Under the pieces are notes generated by a model. It had not been told where the DNA came from and did no database searches. It was given only the letters and a program-made list of their open reading frames with translations. This document shows positions 1-8,979 of a stretch of DNA of 14,243 bases, piece after piece. The stretch lies in the NCBI GenBank assembly GCA_041642635.1, contig JBEPWB010000023.1, forward strand, positions 1-14,243, written 5' to 3'. Source of the stretch: JAAZVM01 sp041642635 (GTDB lineage Bacteria; Patescibacteriota; Gracilibacteria; BD1-5; UBA6164). The position numbers and the translations under genes are program-made. Every line of letters begins with the position of its first letter. The stretch's first letter is position 1.

Positions 1-2
1 AA

Positions 3-254
3 TTTGGTATTTCAATTAATTTTATTTACATTTTATGCTTTTTGGTTTTTATTTATTTGTTATTAGAATTTTTATTTATTCATATTTATAACAAACAAAA
101 TCTATTTTATTGAAAAGATTTCAGAACATTTTTTTATATTTTATTGTTTGTATTGCTTTTTTTGGAGATTAATTTTTTCTTAGTTTTAATTATTTATTTA
201 TTTATCTTAATATTACACAATGTTTGATTTTTTATTAAAAAATATACATCTTAG
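3..254 (+). CDS. C-terminal part of an unidentified membrane protein
   Basis: An open frame runs in from the left edge and ends at TAG, giving about 83 residues. With TGA read as Gly it has no internal stop. It is almost wholly hydrophobic, in two or three membrane segments split by a short polar stretch (YNKQNLFYGKDFR, roughly residues 25-37), the pattern of a polytopic membrane protein's end. It overlaps the start of cdsA by 35 bases, an overlap size like others in this window. No ATG lies in frame, so the start is upstream. I do not recognise the family. T-rich DNA easily gives Phe/Leu/Ile-rich open frames by chance, so this could be a noncoding leader of cdsA. Confidence 0.4.
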
Positions 255-915
255 TATTTTATTATTATTTTTAGTCATTAGCATAATTTTATTTTTTATT
301 TTCAAAAATGACTATATAAAACAAAAAATAATTTGATGGCAATACATAATTGTAGTTTTTTTAGTTAGTTTTTTGTTACCATATTGAGAATTATTTTTGA
401 TTTTTGTTATTTTTTGATTTTCTTTGTATGAAGCAAGGCAATTTTTGGTTTTTTGAATTTTTAAAAATATTTTATTATTTTTAGGATTAATATTATTTTT
501 AGCTTGATTAAGTTATTTTATATATCAAAATATTTTAGAGTTTTTTTATATATTTATACTTGTATCTTTTTCTGATATTGTTGCTTATACTGTATGAAAA
601 AATTTTGTTTGGAAAAGATGATTTACAAGTCTTAGTCCAAATAAAACTTTATCGTGATTTTTGGCGCAAATTTGATTTTTATCAATTTGTTTGTTTTTTT
701 TACTAGATTTTAATCTGTTTTTATCAATTATTGTTTGATTATTAGCTCCAGTTTGAGATTTGATTGAATCATTTTTCAAAAGAAAATCATGAATAAAAGA
801 CACAGCTGAATATATTCCATGACATTGATGAGTTTTGGATAGAATTGATTCAACTTTGTTTTGAGTAAATTTTATTTTATTTTTTAATATAATTGTATGA
901 TTTTTCCTGATATAA
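220..915 (+). CDS. cdsA: Phosphatidate cytidylyltransferase CdsA
   Basis: CdsA makes CDP-diacylglycerol from phosphatidate and CTP, the branch point of bacterial phospholipid synthesis, in the cytoplasmic membrane. The 231-residue protein is mostly hydrophobic helices. The family signature is complete at residues 184-210: SFFKRKSGIKD, then PGHGGVLDRID. Also visible are SDIVAYTVGK (118-127), SPNKTLSG (139-146) and APVGDLIESF (176-185). The glycines in SGIKD and all three in PGHGG are encoded by TGA, direct support for TGA = Gly. The length is slightly short for the family (usually about 260-280), mainly at the N-terminus. ATG220 is the first start in frame after stops at 181, 187 and 208. Its last 19 bases overlap the next gene. 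Confidence 0.95.
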
Positions 916-1541
916 AAAGAAATGATATTTGGCAAGTCTGACACAATATTTTACCTGAAATTTTTATTGATTGAAAAATTGTAAATATAAAAAATTTTAG
1001 AGATTTGGATTATAATGTTGATGTTGAAAATTACAGAGATATTAGTTTTGATATTAATAATATAAAAAAAATAAATTTTATTAGTGTTCCTTTTTGAGTT
1101 TTTAATTCTTTGTCACATATAATTTTGGAGTTTGAGATTGAATGATCTGAAAATATTTTTTTGTCAGTAGAAGCTAGAAGAAAACCTTGAGAATGATTTT
1201 CAACTCTTAAATGACTTTATAAATGATATGGTTTGATTTATATTTGGGGAAGTGAAAGAGATATTGTTTGAACTAGAAGAGACAAAAGAAAAAAACACAT
1301 AATTAAATATAGTTTTGATTTTTCACAAAAATTTTGCGTGGAATGATTCAAGTTTTTTGCTAATAAAACAAATGATTTGATAGATAATCCAAAATATTAC
1401 AACACATTATTTTCTAATTGTACTACAAATCTTTGGGATGCTTTTGAATTAATGTGAGATAAAAAACCAAGTAAAAATTTTTCATTTTATTTCACTTGAT
1501 ATATTCATAATCACTTAAAAAATAAATGATTGTTTGAATAA
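897..1541 (+). CDS. DUF4105 / Lnb N-terminal periplasmic domain protein
   Basis: The 214-residue protein matches the DUF4105 family, whose best-known context is the N-terminal periplasmic domain of lacto-N-biosidase-like proteins. No reaction is firmly known to me. Matching stretches are VNIKNFRDLDYN near residue 30, the SHIILEFEI block with His74, EARRKPGEGFSTLKGLYKGYGLIY in the middle, and SNCTTNLWD with Cys175. The conserved His and Cys suggest a papain-like or NlpC/P60-like site, which is inference. TGA codons fall at conserved glycines (RKPGEG). ATG897 lies inside cdsA (19-base overlap) and an in-frame TAA at 885 blocks any extension, so there is no signal peptide or membrane segment, unlike typical members. 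A hairpin terminator follows directly. Confidence 0.82.
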
Positions 1542-1575
1542 AAAAACTAATAGATTTTTAATCTATTAGTTTTTT
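1541..1575. terminator. Bidirectional rho-independent terminator
   Basis: A 15-bp perfect inverted repeat (arms 1541-1555 and 1561-1575, core CTAATAGAT) closes on a loop of five bases or fewer. It has an A-run on the left and a T-run on the right, so it can stop transcription from either side. It sits between the convergent DUF4105 gene and the minus-strand operon. The TAA of the minus-strand gene (1574-1576) lies at its edge. Confidence 0.85.
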
Positions 1576-2995
1576 ATATAGCAATTATTTCAAATAAATC
1601 CATTTCTATTGAGTTTTTGTCGTCAGTGTAAATTCATAAATCATTATCATCTTGATATTTTGTATATCATTCTAATTCTTTATTTGTGACAACAAAATTA
1701 GTTAATTCATAGGTTCATTCTTGGTTTACATTTTGGTAATAAACTTTTCAAAAATTATTTTTCATAGTGTTAAGAACTCTCTTAGAAAAATCACTTGCTA
1801 GCGTTGCGTCAGTTATTAGATTTATATAAATATCATCACTTATTTGAGTCAGATTATCAAAAAATTCATCAGTCAAAGTTTGTGGAGCTAGACTTTTTCA
1901 AACATAGATATCAATAACTAGAGAATCATATTTTGTGTTATTTTTTATTGCTTGATTGATAAAATATCTAGATGGAACAGCTTCAAAATTAACTTTTGAG
2001 TTTAATTTTTCTTGCAAAAAATATTCTTCACTAATATTTTTCAAGCTACTATCAACATCTACTACATCTATTTTTTTTGTAAAATCTTGTTTTGATAACT
2101 CATTTGGCAAAGTAAAACCGGCTCATCCAATTACCAAAATATTTTCATCACGACTAGCAATAATTTGTTCTCTTATTTCTATAATATATTTAAAAAAACT
2201 TTCATTATTCTCAGTATTTAATCCAGAAGCGTATCATCAATTTTGTAAAAAAACTCTTTGTCACCTCATATTATCAATTATTTCTATATTGTGATAAGTA
2301 TTTGAATGTTTATAAAGAGAAAAAACATTATTTTGCGGTTCAAAAAATAATATACTTGTTGATAATACAAAAATTATTCCAGGAATTATTGTTAATTTTG
2401 GTATTTTTTTGTGAGTTGAGATTAATATCAAAACTGCCAAAAATGATAATATTGTTGTGTTTAAAACAGCAGATTTTTCTACTCATAAATATGCAAATAA
2501 TATTGTAGAAGTTCAGATTGAACCTATAAAACTACCAATTGTTGAATAAAAAAGTAGTTTTCATATTTTTTCTCAAGTGTTATTTCATTTTAATAATTCT
2601 GATAATAAGGGAATAGTTTGACTTGCAAAAAATATTGGTACAAAAAATAATATAAATGAACTAATTAATATTGAGAAAAAATAATTTCCAGTTGATTCAA
2701 TCAAGCTAGTTAAAAGCATTTGATCAATAACAAAAGTTAGCAGTAAATAGTATAATCAAGCAATTATCATATTCAGACTAACTCTAAATCATATTTGTTC
2801 TTTTGTTTTATTAGCACTAATTTTTCATCAAATATAATATCAATATGATAAAGCGAGTAACATTACTCAAATAATTACCGAAGTTGAAATTGAGTTTGTC
2901 CCGATAATTGGAGTAAAGTTTCTAATTGCAATTATTTGTATCGAAAGAGTTGTAAATCATTCCAAAAATGATATTAAATATATTAAGATTTGCAT
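1574..2995 (-). CDS. Membrane protein fused to a spermidine-synthase-like domain
   Basis: The 473-residue protein has about seven membrane helices in its first 220 residues, then a soluble Rossmann methyltransferase-fold domain. The N-terminus (FLEGFTTLSIQIIAI near residue 9, then VIIGVMLLALSYWYYIGGK near 40) matches membrane-spanning spermidine-synthase-like proteins. The soluble part has YHNIEIID, a degenerate active-site strand (QNGGYASGL), motif I VIGGAGF (288-294), the acidic VDVD (312-315) and YDSLVIDIY. These would bind decarboxylated S-adenosylmethionine or a similar nucleoside. Catalytic residues of true aminopropyltransferases are not clearly conserved, so polyamine synthesis is unproven. 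It is the last gene of the minus-strand operon. Its ATG shares one base with the kinase stop (TAATG), which suggests translational coupling. Confidence 0.87.
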
Positions 2996-4269
2996 TATTT
3001 TATAGTTATTTTTATATTAGTTCATTTATTTACTACGGATTTAATTTCGATTTTCCATCAAAACTTGTCACAAATTGTCTTTACAATTGTCATTCAAAGT
3101 CAGTTTCATTGATCATCATAAAGGTTTGAATTTTTGCTTCTATAAAATCTAGAAAATATTTTGTTTGTTTCATAGCTCTCAATTCAAATTCATTCATCAA
3201 TTATTTCTATTGATTTTTCATCTATGATTATTTCTATAATATTATCTCAAGAGTTGTAAAAAATAGAGTTTGAAATCAAGTTTCAAAATAATCTGTCCAA
3301 ATAATAAGTATTATTATCTATTTCTAGAGATTTTTTTTCTGTAATTTTTATTTTTATATTTTTTGTATCTGCTATTTCAGTGTATTGTTTTGAAAATTCT
3401 CTTATATAAGTTCAAACATTAATTTTTTGTTTTTTGATTATTTTTTCATCTCATCTCAAAATAAATCACAAGTTTGAAATTATTTTGTTAATATTAGCTG
3501 TAGATTTTTTGATATTTTCTAATTTTTTTGTAATTTTTTCATCAGTTATTTTATCTTCTATCAATTCAATATTTGTTTCTATTTGCATTAAAGGAGTTTT
3601 TAATTCGTGACTTGTATCTTGAATAAAACTTTTTTGAGAATCTAAGTTTTCTTTTACTTTTGCTATAAAACTATTTAGAGAATCTGTTATTTGTCATATT
3701 TCTGAGCTTCAATATTTGTTTATTATTAGTTTTTTGTTTTCATTTATTTCATAATTTCTAATAAATTCTGAAAGTTTTAAAAGCGGTTTTAAAACTCTAT
3801 TTGTAATAAAATATGAAATTATGAAAGCTACAAATAATCAAAAAATATTTAAAAGTAAAGTTGTATCTACGATATATTGTTTTATTCATTCCAAATCTCT
3901 AATATTTTTTCAAATAACTATATCATATCCTCTATGTTCTCATCTAAAAATATAATTTTCTTCATAAATAAATCCTCATAATCTGTAATTATTTTTTATG
4001 CTTTGATCATTTAATCAAACTACTAAAAAAAGTCATTTGTTTGCTAATTTTTGTTCTTCTTCGTCTGATAAGTTTATTACATTATTTTCAGATTTATCAA
4101 TTTTTTGAATAATATTTTCATATTCACTTTCAATATTTCTTTGCATATTTGCAATAAAAGATCTCTCTACAAAAATATAAAGTAGAGTAGCAAAAATATT
4201 TGTAATAATTATTATAAAAAATCAAAATGATAAAAAAACTCTAGTTTTTATTCAAAATTTACTTTTCAT
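2995..4269 (-). CDS. Sensor histidine kinase with HAMP region
   Basis: This is a 424-residue membrane histidine kinase. TM1 spans about residues 11-35, an extracytoplasmic sensor loop of about 110 residues follows, TM2 spans about 147-167, and a HAMP-like linker comes next. The H box is FIQDTSHELKTPL with phospho-acceptor His221. After it come the N box (RLFGNLISNSIFYN), G1 (IIDEGIGI), the F box (IFSRFYR) and G2 (GNGLGMTIVKTICD). The G1 glycines and most in G2 are encoded by TGA. It pairs with the response regulator just upstream, which it overlaps by 11 bases, and shares one base with the downstream spermidine-synthase-like gene. The sensor loop matches no domain I recognise, so the signal is unknown; an envelope cue is plausible from the topology. 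Confidence 0.93.
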
Positions 4270-4945
4270 TGTTTTCAAATTTAAATCATATTCCTCTAAT
4301 TGTTTTTATTGGATCATTTTTTCCACCTGAATTTATTTTTTTTCTTAATGATTGGACATGAGTTCTCGTGACATCTGACCAAATATCATTATTTATTCAC
4401 CAAATATATTCTAATAATTCATGTTTTGGAACTACTTTTGAATTATTTTTCATTAGATATTCAAGAATTATAAATTCTTTTGGTGTCAAAATAATATTTT
4501 TTTCTCATCTAGTTACTTCTTTTAAATCTAGATTTAATTCTATATCTCAGATTTTTATTTTGCTCATTTCATTTATCTCTCAAGAACTTGTTCTTTTTAA
4601 TAGATTTCTAATTCTAAGAACTAATTCTTTTAATCTAAATGGTTTTGTTAAATAATCATCTCCTCATACATTGAATCATATTTCTTTGCTTTCTAAATCT
4701 TCTTTTGCTGTTAAAAAAATTATTGGTGTTTTTATTCATGCTTTTCTAACTTCTTTTGCTATTTCAAAACCATCAATATAAGGAACCATAACGTCAAAAA
4801 TAAACAAATCATATTTATTTTTGCATGCTTCTTTTAGTCCAGATTCTCAATCAGTTATTAACTGTACCAAAAAACTATTTTCTTCTAGATATTCCTTTAT
4901 ATTGGGTCAAATTATTTTATCATCTTCTATAATTAAAATTTTCAT
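4259..4945 (-). CDS. OmpR/PhoB-family response regulator
   Basis: This 228-residue two-domain regulator has a receiver at about residues 1-118, with acidic pair Asp8/Asp9, phospho-acceptor Asp51 (FIFDVMVP), Thr79 (FLTAKE) and Lys101 (YLTKPF). The winged-helix DNA-binding domain spans about 128-225 (LTPKEFIILEYLMKN, SDVTRTHVQSLRKKI, IKTIRGIGFKF), typical of OmpR/PhoB-type transcription factors. It is the first gene of the minus-strand operon and overlaps the kinase start by 11 bases, so the two are an obvious cognate pair. The divergent promoter region beside it carries TTAAC repeats at 11-bp phasing, the spacing such dimers recognise. That makes autoregulation or control of the Bat operon likely, by inference. 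Confidence 0.95.
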
Positions 4946-4977
4946 TTTATTATTATTTTAAATTATATTTTAAATTT

Positions 4978-5004
4978 ATTATACTTACAAAGTAATTATT
5001 TCAA
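4978..5004 (-). promoter_or_regulatory. Candidate promoter of the response regulator operon
   Basis: On the minus strand TATAAT (4978-4983) is preceded by TTGAAA (4999-5004). The 15-base spacer is short of the ideal 17. It would start transcription roughly 25 bases before the ATG at 4945. In DNA this AT-rich, -10-like hexamers are common by chance. Confidence 0.4.
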
Positions 5005-5120
5005 TTAATAATAAAAAAATATAATTTTTTCTTAACAAAATACAAAAAATTATTATAATTAATCTAATTATTTTTACATAAAATGGCTTTAATAAGGGAA
5101 TAAAAAAATAAACAGAAAAA

Positions 5121-5158
5121 TTAACGAATAAAAAATATATTCTTAACGCTTTCTTAAC
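5121..5158 (+). promoter_or_regulatory. Candidate response regulator binding repeats (TTAAC)
   Basis: TTAAC occurs at 5121, 5143 and 5154, with spacings of 22 and 11 bases, so all three lie on one face of the helix. The last two are within longer copies of TTCTTAAC or TCTTAAC. Eleven-base direct repeats are the usual sites of OmpR/PhoB-type dimers. The pair at 5143 and 5154 covers the position where a -35 box would be for the -10 at 5169. A further TCTTAAC lies at 5030-5036, nearer the divergent operon. Confidence 0.5.
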
Positions 5159-5168
5159 AATAGTTGGT

Positions 5169-5174
5169 TATAGT
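5169..5174 (+). promoter_or_regulatory. Candidate -10 box of the Bat operon promoter
   Basis: TATAGT lies 10 bases after the last TTAAC repeat and about 34 bases before the batD ATG. No TTGACA-like -35 is present at the right distance; that place is taken by the TTAAC repeats. This is the layout of activator-dependent PhoB-type promoters. Confidence 0.45.
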
Positions 5175-5208
5175 CATATGTGTATTTATATGTTTATTAA
5201 TTAAATTT

Positions 5209-6123
5209 ATGAATAGAAAAATAGTTTGTAGTGTTATTGTTTTTTTATTATTTATACCAAGTTTATATTCATTTGAGGCAAATGTTAGTAGTAATTCTAG
5301 AGAAATTTTTCTTAATGAAACTTTCACAGTTAATCTAGAAATAGATTTACAAGACTCTAAAAATATAAATATAAATAGAATAGAATGAATAGAAAATTTT
5401 GAGATATTATGACAAAGTCAATCTCAACAAACAAATTCTAGAACTACTATTGTTGCTTGAGAAACTCAGACATTTTCAAAACAAATTTTAGATATAAATT
5501 TTGTTGTAAAACCTTTGTATGACTGAGATTTCACTTTTTGACCTATTGTCTTGAGTGATTGAAATAAAGAAGTAACTACTTCTGGTATAGATATAAAAGT
5601 TTTGGATGAATTTTATAATAATTCTGGTAATGAAAAAGAACTACTAAAAAACCAAGTTTTGCATAAAAATAAAAATATAGATTATCTAATATATTTTTTA
5701 TTACCATTAATTATTTTATTATTATTAATTTTATTTATTTTTTATAAAAATAGAGAAAAAATAAAATTTGATATCCAAAACCTAAAACATAAATTTAACT
5801 CTCCAGAATATATAAATACAAATGATAATTTTTTACATCATAAATTGGATGATTTTGAAAAGTCACAAGTAATAAATTATCCAGACATTGATGATCAAGA
5901 CTTTGTAATAAAAATCGATAATATCATAAAACAAAAATTGCATAAAAAGTATAATTTAAAGGGGATTAAAAAATTAACTTATATTGAAATATTGCAAAGT
6001 CTTGATAAAAATTTATCAGATAGAAAAATAGTGGAAGAAATATTTGATAAAATTAACAAACTTAAATATTCAAATATTTTGATTAGTAAAACTCAATTGT
6101 TGGAATTAATCAAAAAGATTTAA
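5209..6123 (+). CDS. batD: Short BatD-like envelope protein
   Basis: The 304-residue protein has a signal peptide (about 1-22), an extracytoplasmic beta-rich domain (about 23-131) and one membrane helix (about 157-180). A long charged cytoplasmic tail follows, ending in a helical domain (about 220-304). The exported domain has the BatD pattern: ANVSSNSREIFLNETFTVNLE near the start, then VVKPLYDGDFTFGPIVL. It carries one such domain, whereas classical BatD proteins are roughly twice as long with several. BatD works with the VWA proteins BatA and BatB in the Bat complex, whose biochemical role is unsettled. Here it leads the operon rather than following batABC. I chose ATG5209 because a canonical signal peptide begins there; a TTG at 5164 would place the -10 box inside the gene. 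Confidence 0.8.
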
Positions 6124-6147
6124 AATATTTTAGTACTAAACCTTATT

Positions 6148-6492
6148 ATGAAAAAAAATATATTATTACTTGTTTTTGTGTTATTAACTTCTACCAACTA
6201 TACAGGTAGTGTTAGTTCATACAATAATACAGCGCAAGTATCAAAGGTTATTGAAGTAGCAAAAAGTACTTGAACTGTTTCACAAAAAAGAACCAGAAGT
6301 ATCTGAGTAGCTAAAAAAGAAGAAAATAAAAAATATAAAGTTACAAAAAAAGATTTAAAAGAAGAAATAAAAAAAAGAAAAAAATATCATAAAAGTTTAC
6401 TTAGTACTTATAATGAATCTTTTGATCAAAAATATTTAGAACTAATAGCCTTTAACTCACAAAGAATTAGCGATTTAAAAAAGAATTTATAA
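6148..6492 (+). CDS. Small secreted lysine-rich hypothetical protein
   Basis: This is a 114-residue protein I do not recognise. Residues 1-20 look like a signal peptide (MKKNILLLVFVLLTS). The rest is soluble and strongly basic, with a lysine/glutamate-rich helical stretch at about 60-90. Two TGA codons read as Gly (STGTVS, SIGVAK). It sits 24 bases after batD and shares strand and operon with the Bat genes. It lies in the gap where a rearranged operon would be expected to carry lineage-specific parts. It may be an exported partner of BatD, but that rests only on position. Confidence 0.65.
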
Positions 6493-6513
6493 TTTCTTAA
6501 ACATATTACAAAC

Positions 6514-6621
6514 ATGAGAAATCAAAAAAATAACACTTTTTACACAAATAAAAGTGACAAAAAAGAAAATAATATTAAAGTAAAAGAAAGTAAAAATACT
6601 ATTAAAATTAAATATATTTAA
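6514..6621 (+). CDS. Possible 35-residue lysine/asparagine-rich peptide
   Basis: A short ATG-to-TAA frame of 35 residues lies 21 bases after the preceding small gene and 25 bases before moxR, spacings like those of the real genes here. It is almost all Lys, Asn, Thr and Ser (for example KSDKKENNIKVKESK), with no membrane segment and no TGA. Nothing identifies a family. An A-rich intergenic spacer would give the same composition, so it may not be translated. Confidence 0.3.
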   Translation: MRNQKNNTFYTNKSDKKENNIKVKESKNTIKIKYI

Positions 6622-6646
6622 TTCTTAAAACTTAAAATTATTAAAA

Positions 6647-7657
6647 ATGGAAAATAATAATGATTTAAAAATTGAAAATCAAAATGAACTAGAGCAAAAT
6701 ATTTTTAAAGCTTCTCAAAAAATTAATTTGATAAAAAAGGAAGTTGCAAAAAAAATCGTCTGACAAACTGACTTGATAGATAGTTTGTTAATTGGTTTAT
6801 TTTGAAAATGACATATTTTGTTAGAATGAGTTCCAGGTTTGGCTAAAACTATGACTGTAAATACTTTGAGTAAAACTCTTGATCTTTGATTTAATAGAGT
6901 TCAATTTACACCAGATTTGCTACCAAGTGATCTTATTTGAACAGAAATTTTTAATTCAAAAACATCTAGTTTTGATGTAAAACAAGGACCAATTTTTAAT
7001 AATTTTATTTTAGCTGATGAAATAAATAGAGCTCCTTCAAAAGTGCAATCTGCATTATTAGAAGCGATGGCTGAAAAACGTATTACAATATGAAATAATA
7101 CTTTTTCGCTTGATAATCCATTTATTGTTTTAGCAACACAAAATCCAATAGAGCAATCAGGAACTTATAAACTACCGGAAGCACAACTAGATAGATTTAT
7201 GTTAAAAGTTAGTGTAGATTACCCTAGTTATGATGAAGAAAAAGAAATGTATAAAAAAGTTATTTCTTCTGAGAGTGAAAAAATTTCAAAAGTTTTAACA
7301 AAAAATGAAATATTTGAGATTCAAGATTTGGTAAATAGTGTATATGTTTCTGATGCTATTTTTGATTTTGTGACTAATATTGTCGATGCGACAAGAAACC
7401 CAGAAAAATATTCATTAGATTATTACAAAAAATATATTCAGTTTTGAGTTTCTCCAAGATGATGAATTTCTCTTATTTCTGGAGCTAAAGTTTTAGCTCT
7501 TATGAATAATAGAAGTTATGTTATTCCAGAAGATATAAAATTTTTGGCAAATAAAGCATTAAATCACAGAATAGTTTTGAGTTATGAAGCTATCGCTGAT
7601 GACATTAGTAATGATTTTGTTATAGATAAAATACTTGAACATATTGATGTAATTTAA
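6647..7657 (+). CDS. moxR: MoxR-family AAA+ ATPase
   Basis: MoxR proteins are cytoplasmic AAA+ ATPases that act as chaperones with VWA-domain partners, often activating or assembling envelope or metalloprotein complexes. The 336-residue protein has Walker A GVPGLAKT (61-68), the MoxR segment QFTPDLLPSDLIGTEIF (86-102), Walker B FILADEIN (120-127) and sensor 1 LATQNP (162-167). It also has the arginine-finger region QLDRF (180-184) and the lid motif SPRGG (269-273). Several conserved glycines, including G61 of Walker A's neighbourhood and both in SPRGG, are TGA-coded or GGN-coded as expected. Length is typical. The DUF58 gene starts three bases after its stop, the classic MoxR-DUF58-VWA order. 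Confidence 0.95.
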
Positions 7658-7660
7658 ATT

Positions 7661-8518
7661 ATGGAAATAAATAAAAAAATAAAATTACTTGATTTTAAGG
7701 TGAAAAAAGATATATGAAATTTGCTTTTTGGAGCTTATAAAAGTGTGTTTTCTTGAAACTGAATAGACTTTTTAGAACAAAGAGAATATATTCCTTGAGA
7801 TCCAGTAAAAAATATTAATTGGAAAACTATTTGAAAAACTGATAAAATACATACAAAAATTTTTGAAGAAGATAGAGATTTAAATGTGCTTTTTTTGTTA
7901 GATATGAACTCTTTTCTCGAAGTATGATTTTTTGAAAAAACAAAAAAAGATTTGCTTGAAGAAGTTTTTTACTGTTTAGCTAAATCTTGTAATTATTCAG
8001 GAGATAATTTGTGAGTTTATATATTTTGAAACTCAGAAAAACCAATGTTTTTTTCTTACAAAAAATGAAGTGCTAACATTTATAAAACCATAGATTTTTT
8101 GGAAAAGAATAGAAAAAAATATGATTTTGATTTAGCAGAATCTTTAAAATATATTTCTAAAAAAAATATTACGAAAAACTTGATATTTATTTTATCAGAT
8201 GATTTATCAACTGAAAATAAAGAATATTTAAAGTTTTTGAGTGTAAAGAATGAAATTATTTTTATAAATATTTTTGATTATTTTGAAAATAACTTGTATA
8301 ATATAAATATAAATGCAAATCTATCAAACAGTTCGGACTTTGTAAATATTTCTTTAAATGATAAGAAAAAAATAGAAGAATATAAAAATCTTAGATTACA
8401 AAAAATTCAGAAATTTAGATTATTTTTAAAAAAATATAATATAGAATATATTCTTTTAGATACAAAAAAAGATGTTTATAGAGAGCTTTATTTATTTTTT
8501 AGCAAGTTAAAAATATAA
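7661..8518 (+). CDS. DUF58 domain protein (Bat/MoxR module)
   Basis: The 285-residue cytoplasmic protein carries the DUF58 core: SGNGIDFLEQREYIPGD (31-47), KNINWKTIGKTDKIHTKIF (50-68) and the strand NVLFLLDMNS (75-84), a degenerate VWA-like metal-site position. DUF58 proteins almost always lie between a MoxR ATPase and VWA or transglutaminase genes and are thought to be VWA-fold adaptors or clients of MoxR. Its conserved glycines (SGNG, PGD) are written TGA. The C-terminal half is lysine- and asparagine-rich with alternating strands and helices, consistent with the rest of a Rossmann-like fold. It is spaced three bases from moxR and one base from the next gene. Confidence 0.9.
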
Positions 8519-8519
8519 T

Positions 8520-8969
8520 ATGACAGATATTTATGGTATTGAAAGTGTAATTGGAATTTTACCACCAGCGATTTTTTTAAGTTTATTGTCACTAATAATA
8601 ATAATTTTAATTTACGCATTAGTATCAAAAGAATTTTTAAATAAGGATAAGCTTGATCAAAATAAACAAATATTTGAAAAATATGATTTTGAAAGTATGA
8701 TTTTAAATCTAGAAAAAAAACAAAATAATCTAGATAATGAAAGTTTTTTTAGAGAATTATTGTATATATATATAAAGTTTTTAAGTTATGAATTTCAGGT
8801 TGATTTTTCTTCGAAAACTCTTGAAGAAGTCAAAAAAATCAGCATAATAAAAAAATGTCAATTTGAAATTTTTGCAAAACTATATTTATTTCAATATTCT
8901 AAGGATTATGATTTTTCAAGTAATTGAAATGAAATTTTTGAAATTACAAAAAAGCAAATACTTTACTAA
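8520..8969 (+). CDS. DUF4381-like single-pass membrane protein
   Basis: The 149-residue protein has a short outer N-terminus, one membrane helix at about residues 15-36 (IFLSLLSLIIIILIYALV), then a charged cytoplasmic helical domain. Position, size and topology match the DUF4381 protein usually found between DUF58 and batA. The N-terminal DIYG...ILPP recalls the DI.LP...PP start of that family. The C-terminal domain (FFRELLYIYIKFL, then SKTLEEVKKI) resembles the tail of the BatD protein in this operon and DUF4129-type tails. One TGA (SSNGNE) is read through near the end. It probably anchors the VWA proteins or DUF58 to the membrane, by inference. The family call rests more on context than on sequence. 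Confidence 0.75.
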
Positions 8970-8979
8970 TATTTTATAA

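Noticed and set aside
585..944. A 119-codon minus-strand open frame
   Set aside because: It lies antisense to cdsA and the DUF4105 start, matches no family, and has a composition expected of a shadow frame.
1956..2508. Plus-strand open frames of 112 and 68 codons
   Set aside because: They are antisense to the spermidine-synthase-like gene, which has clear family motifs on the minus strand.
4368..4655. A 95-codon plus-strand open frame
   Set aside because: It is antisense to the DNA-binding part of the response regulator.
5164..5208. TTG start giving BatD a 15-residue longer N-terminus
   Set aside because: It would put the candidate -10 box inside the gene and spoil the canonical signal peptide that starts at ATG5209.
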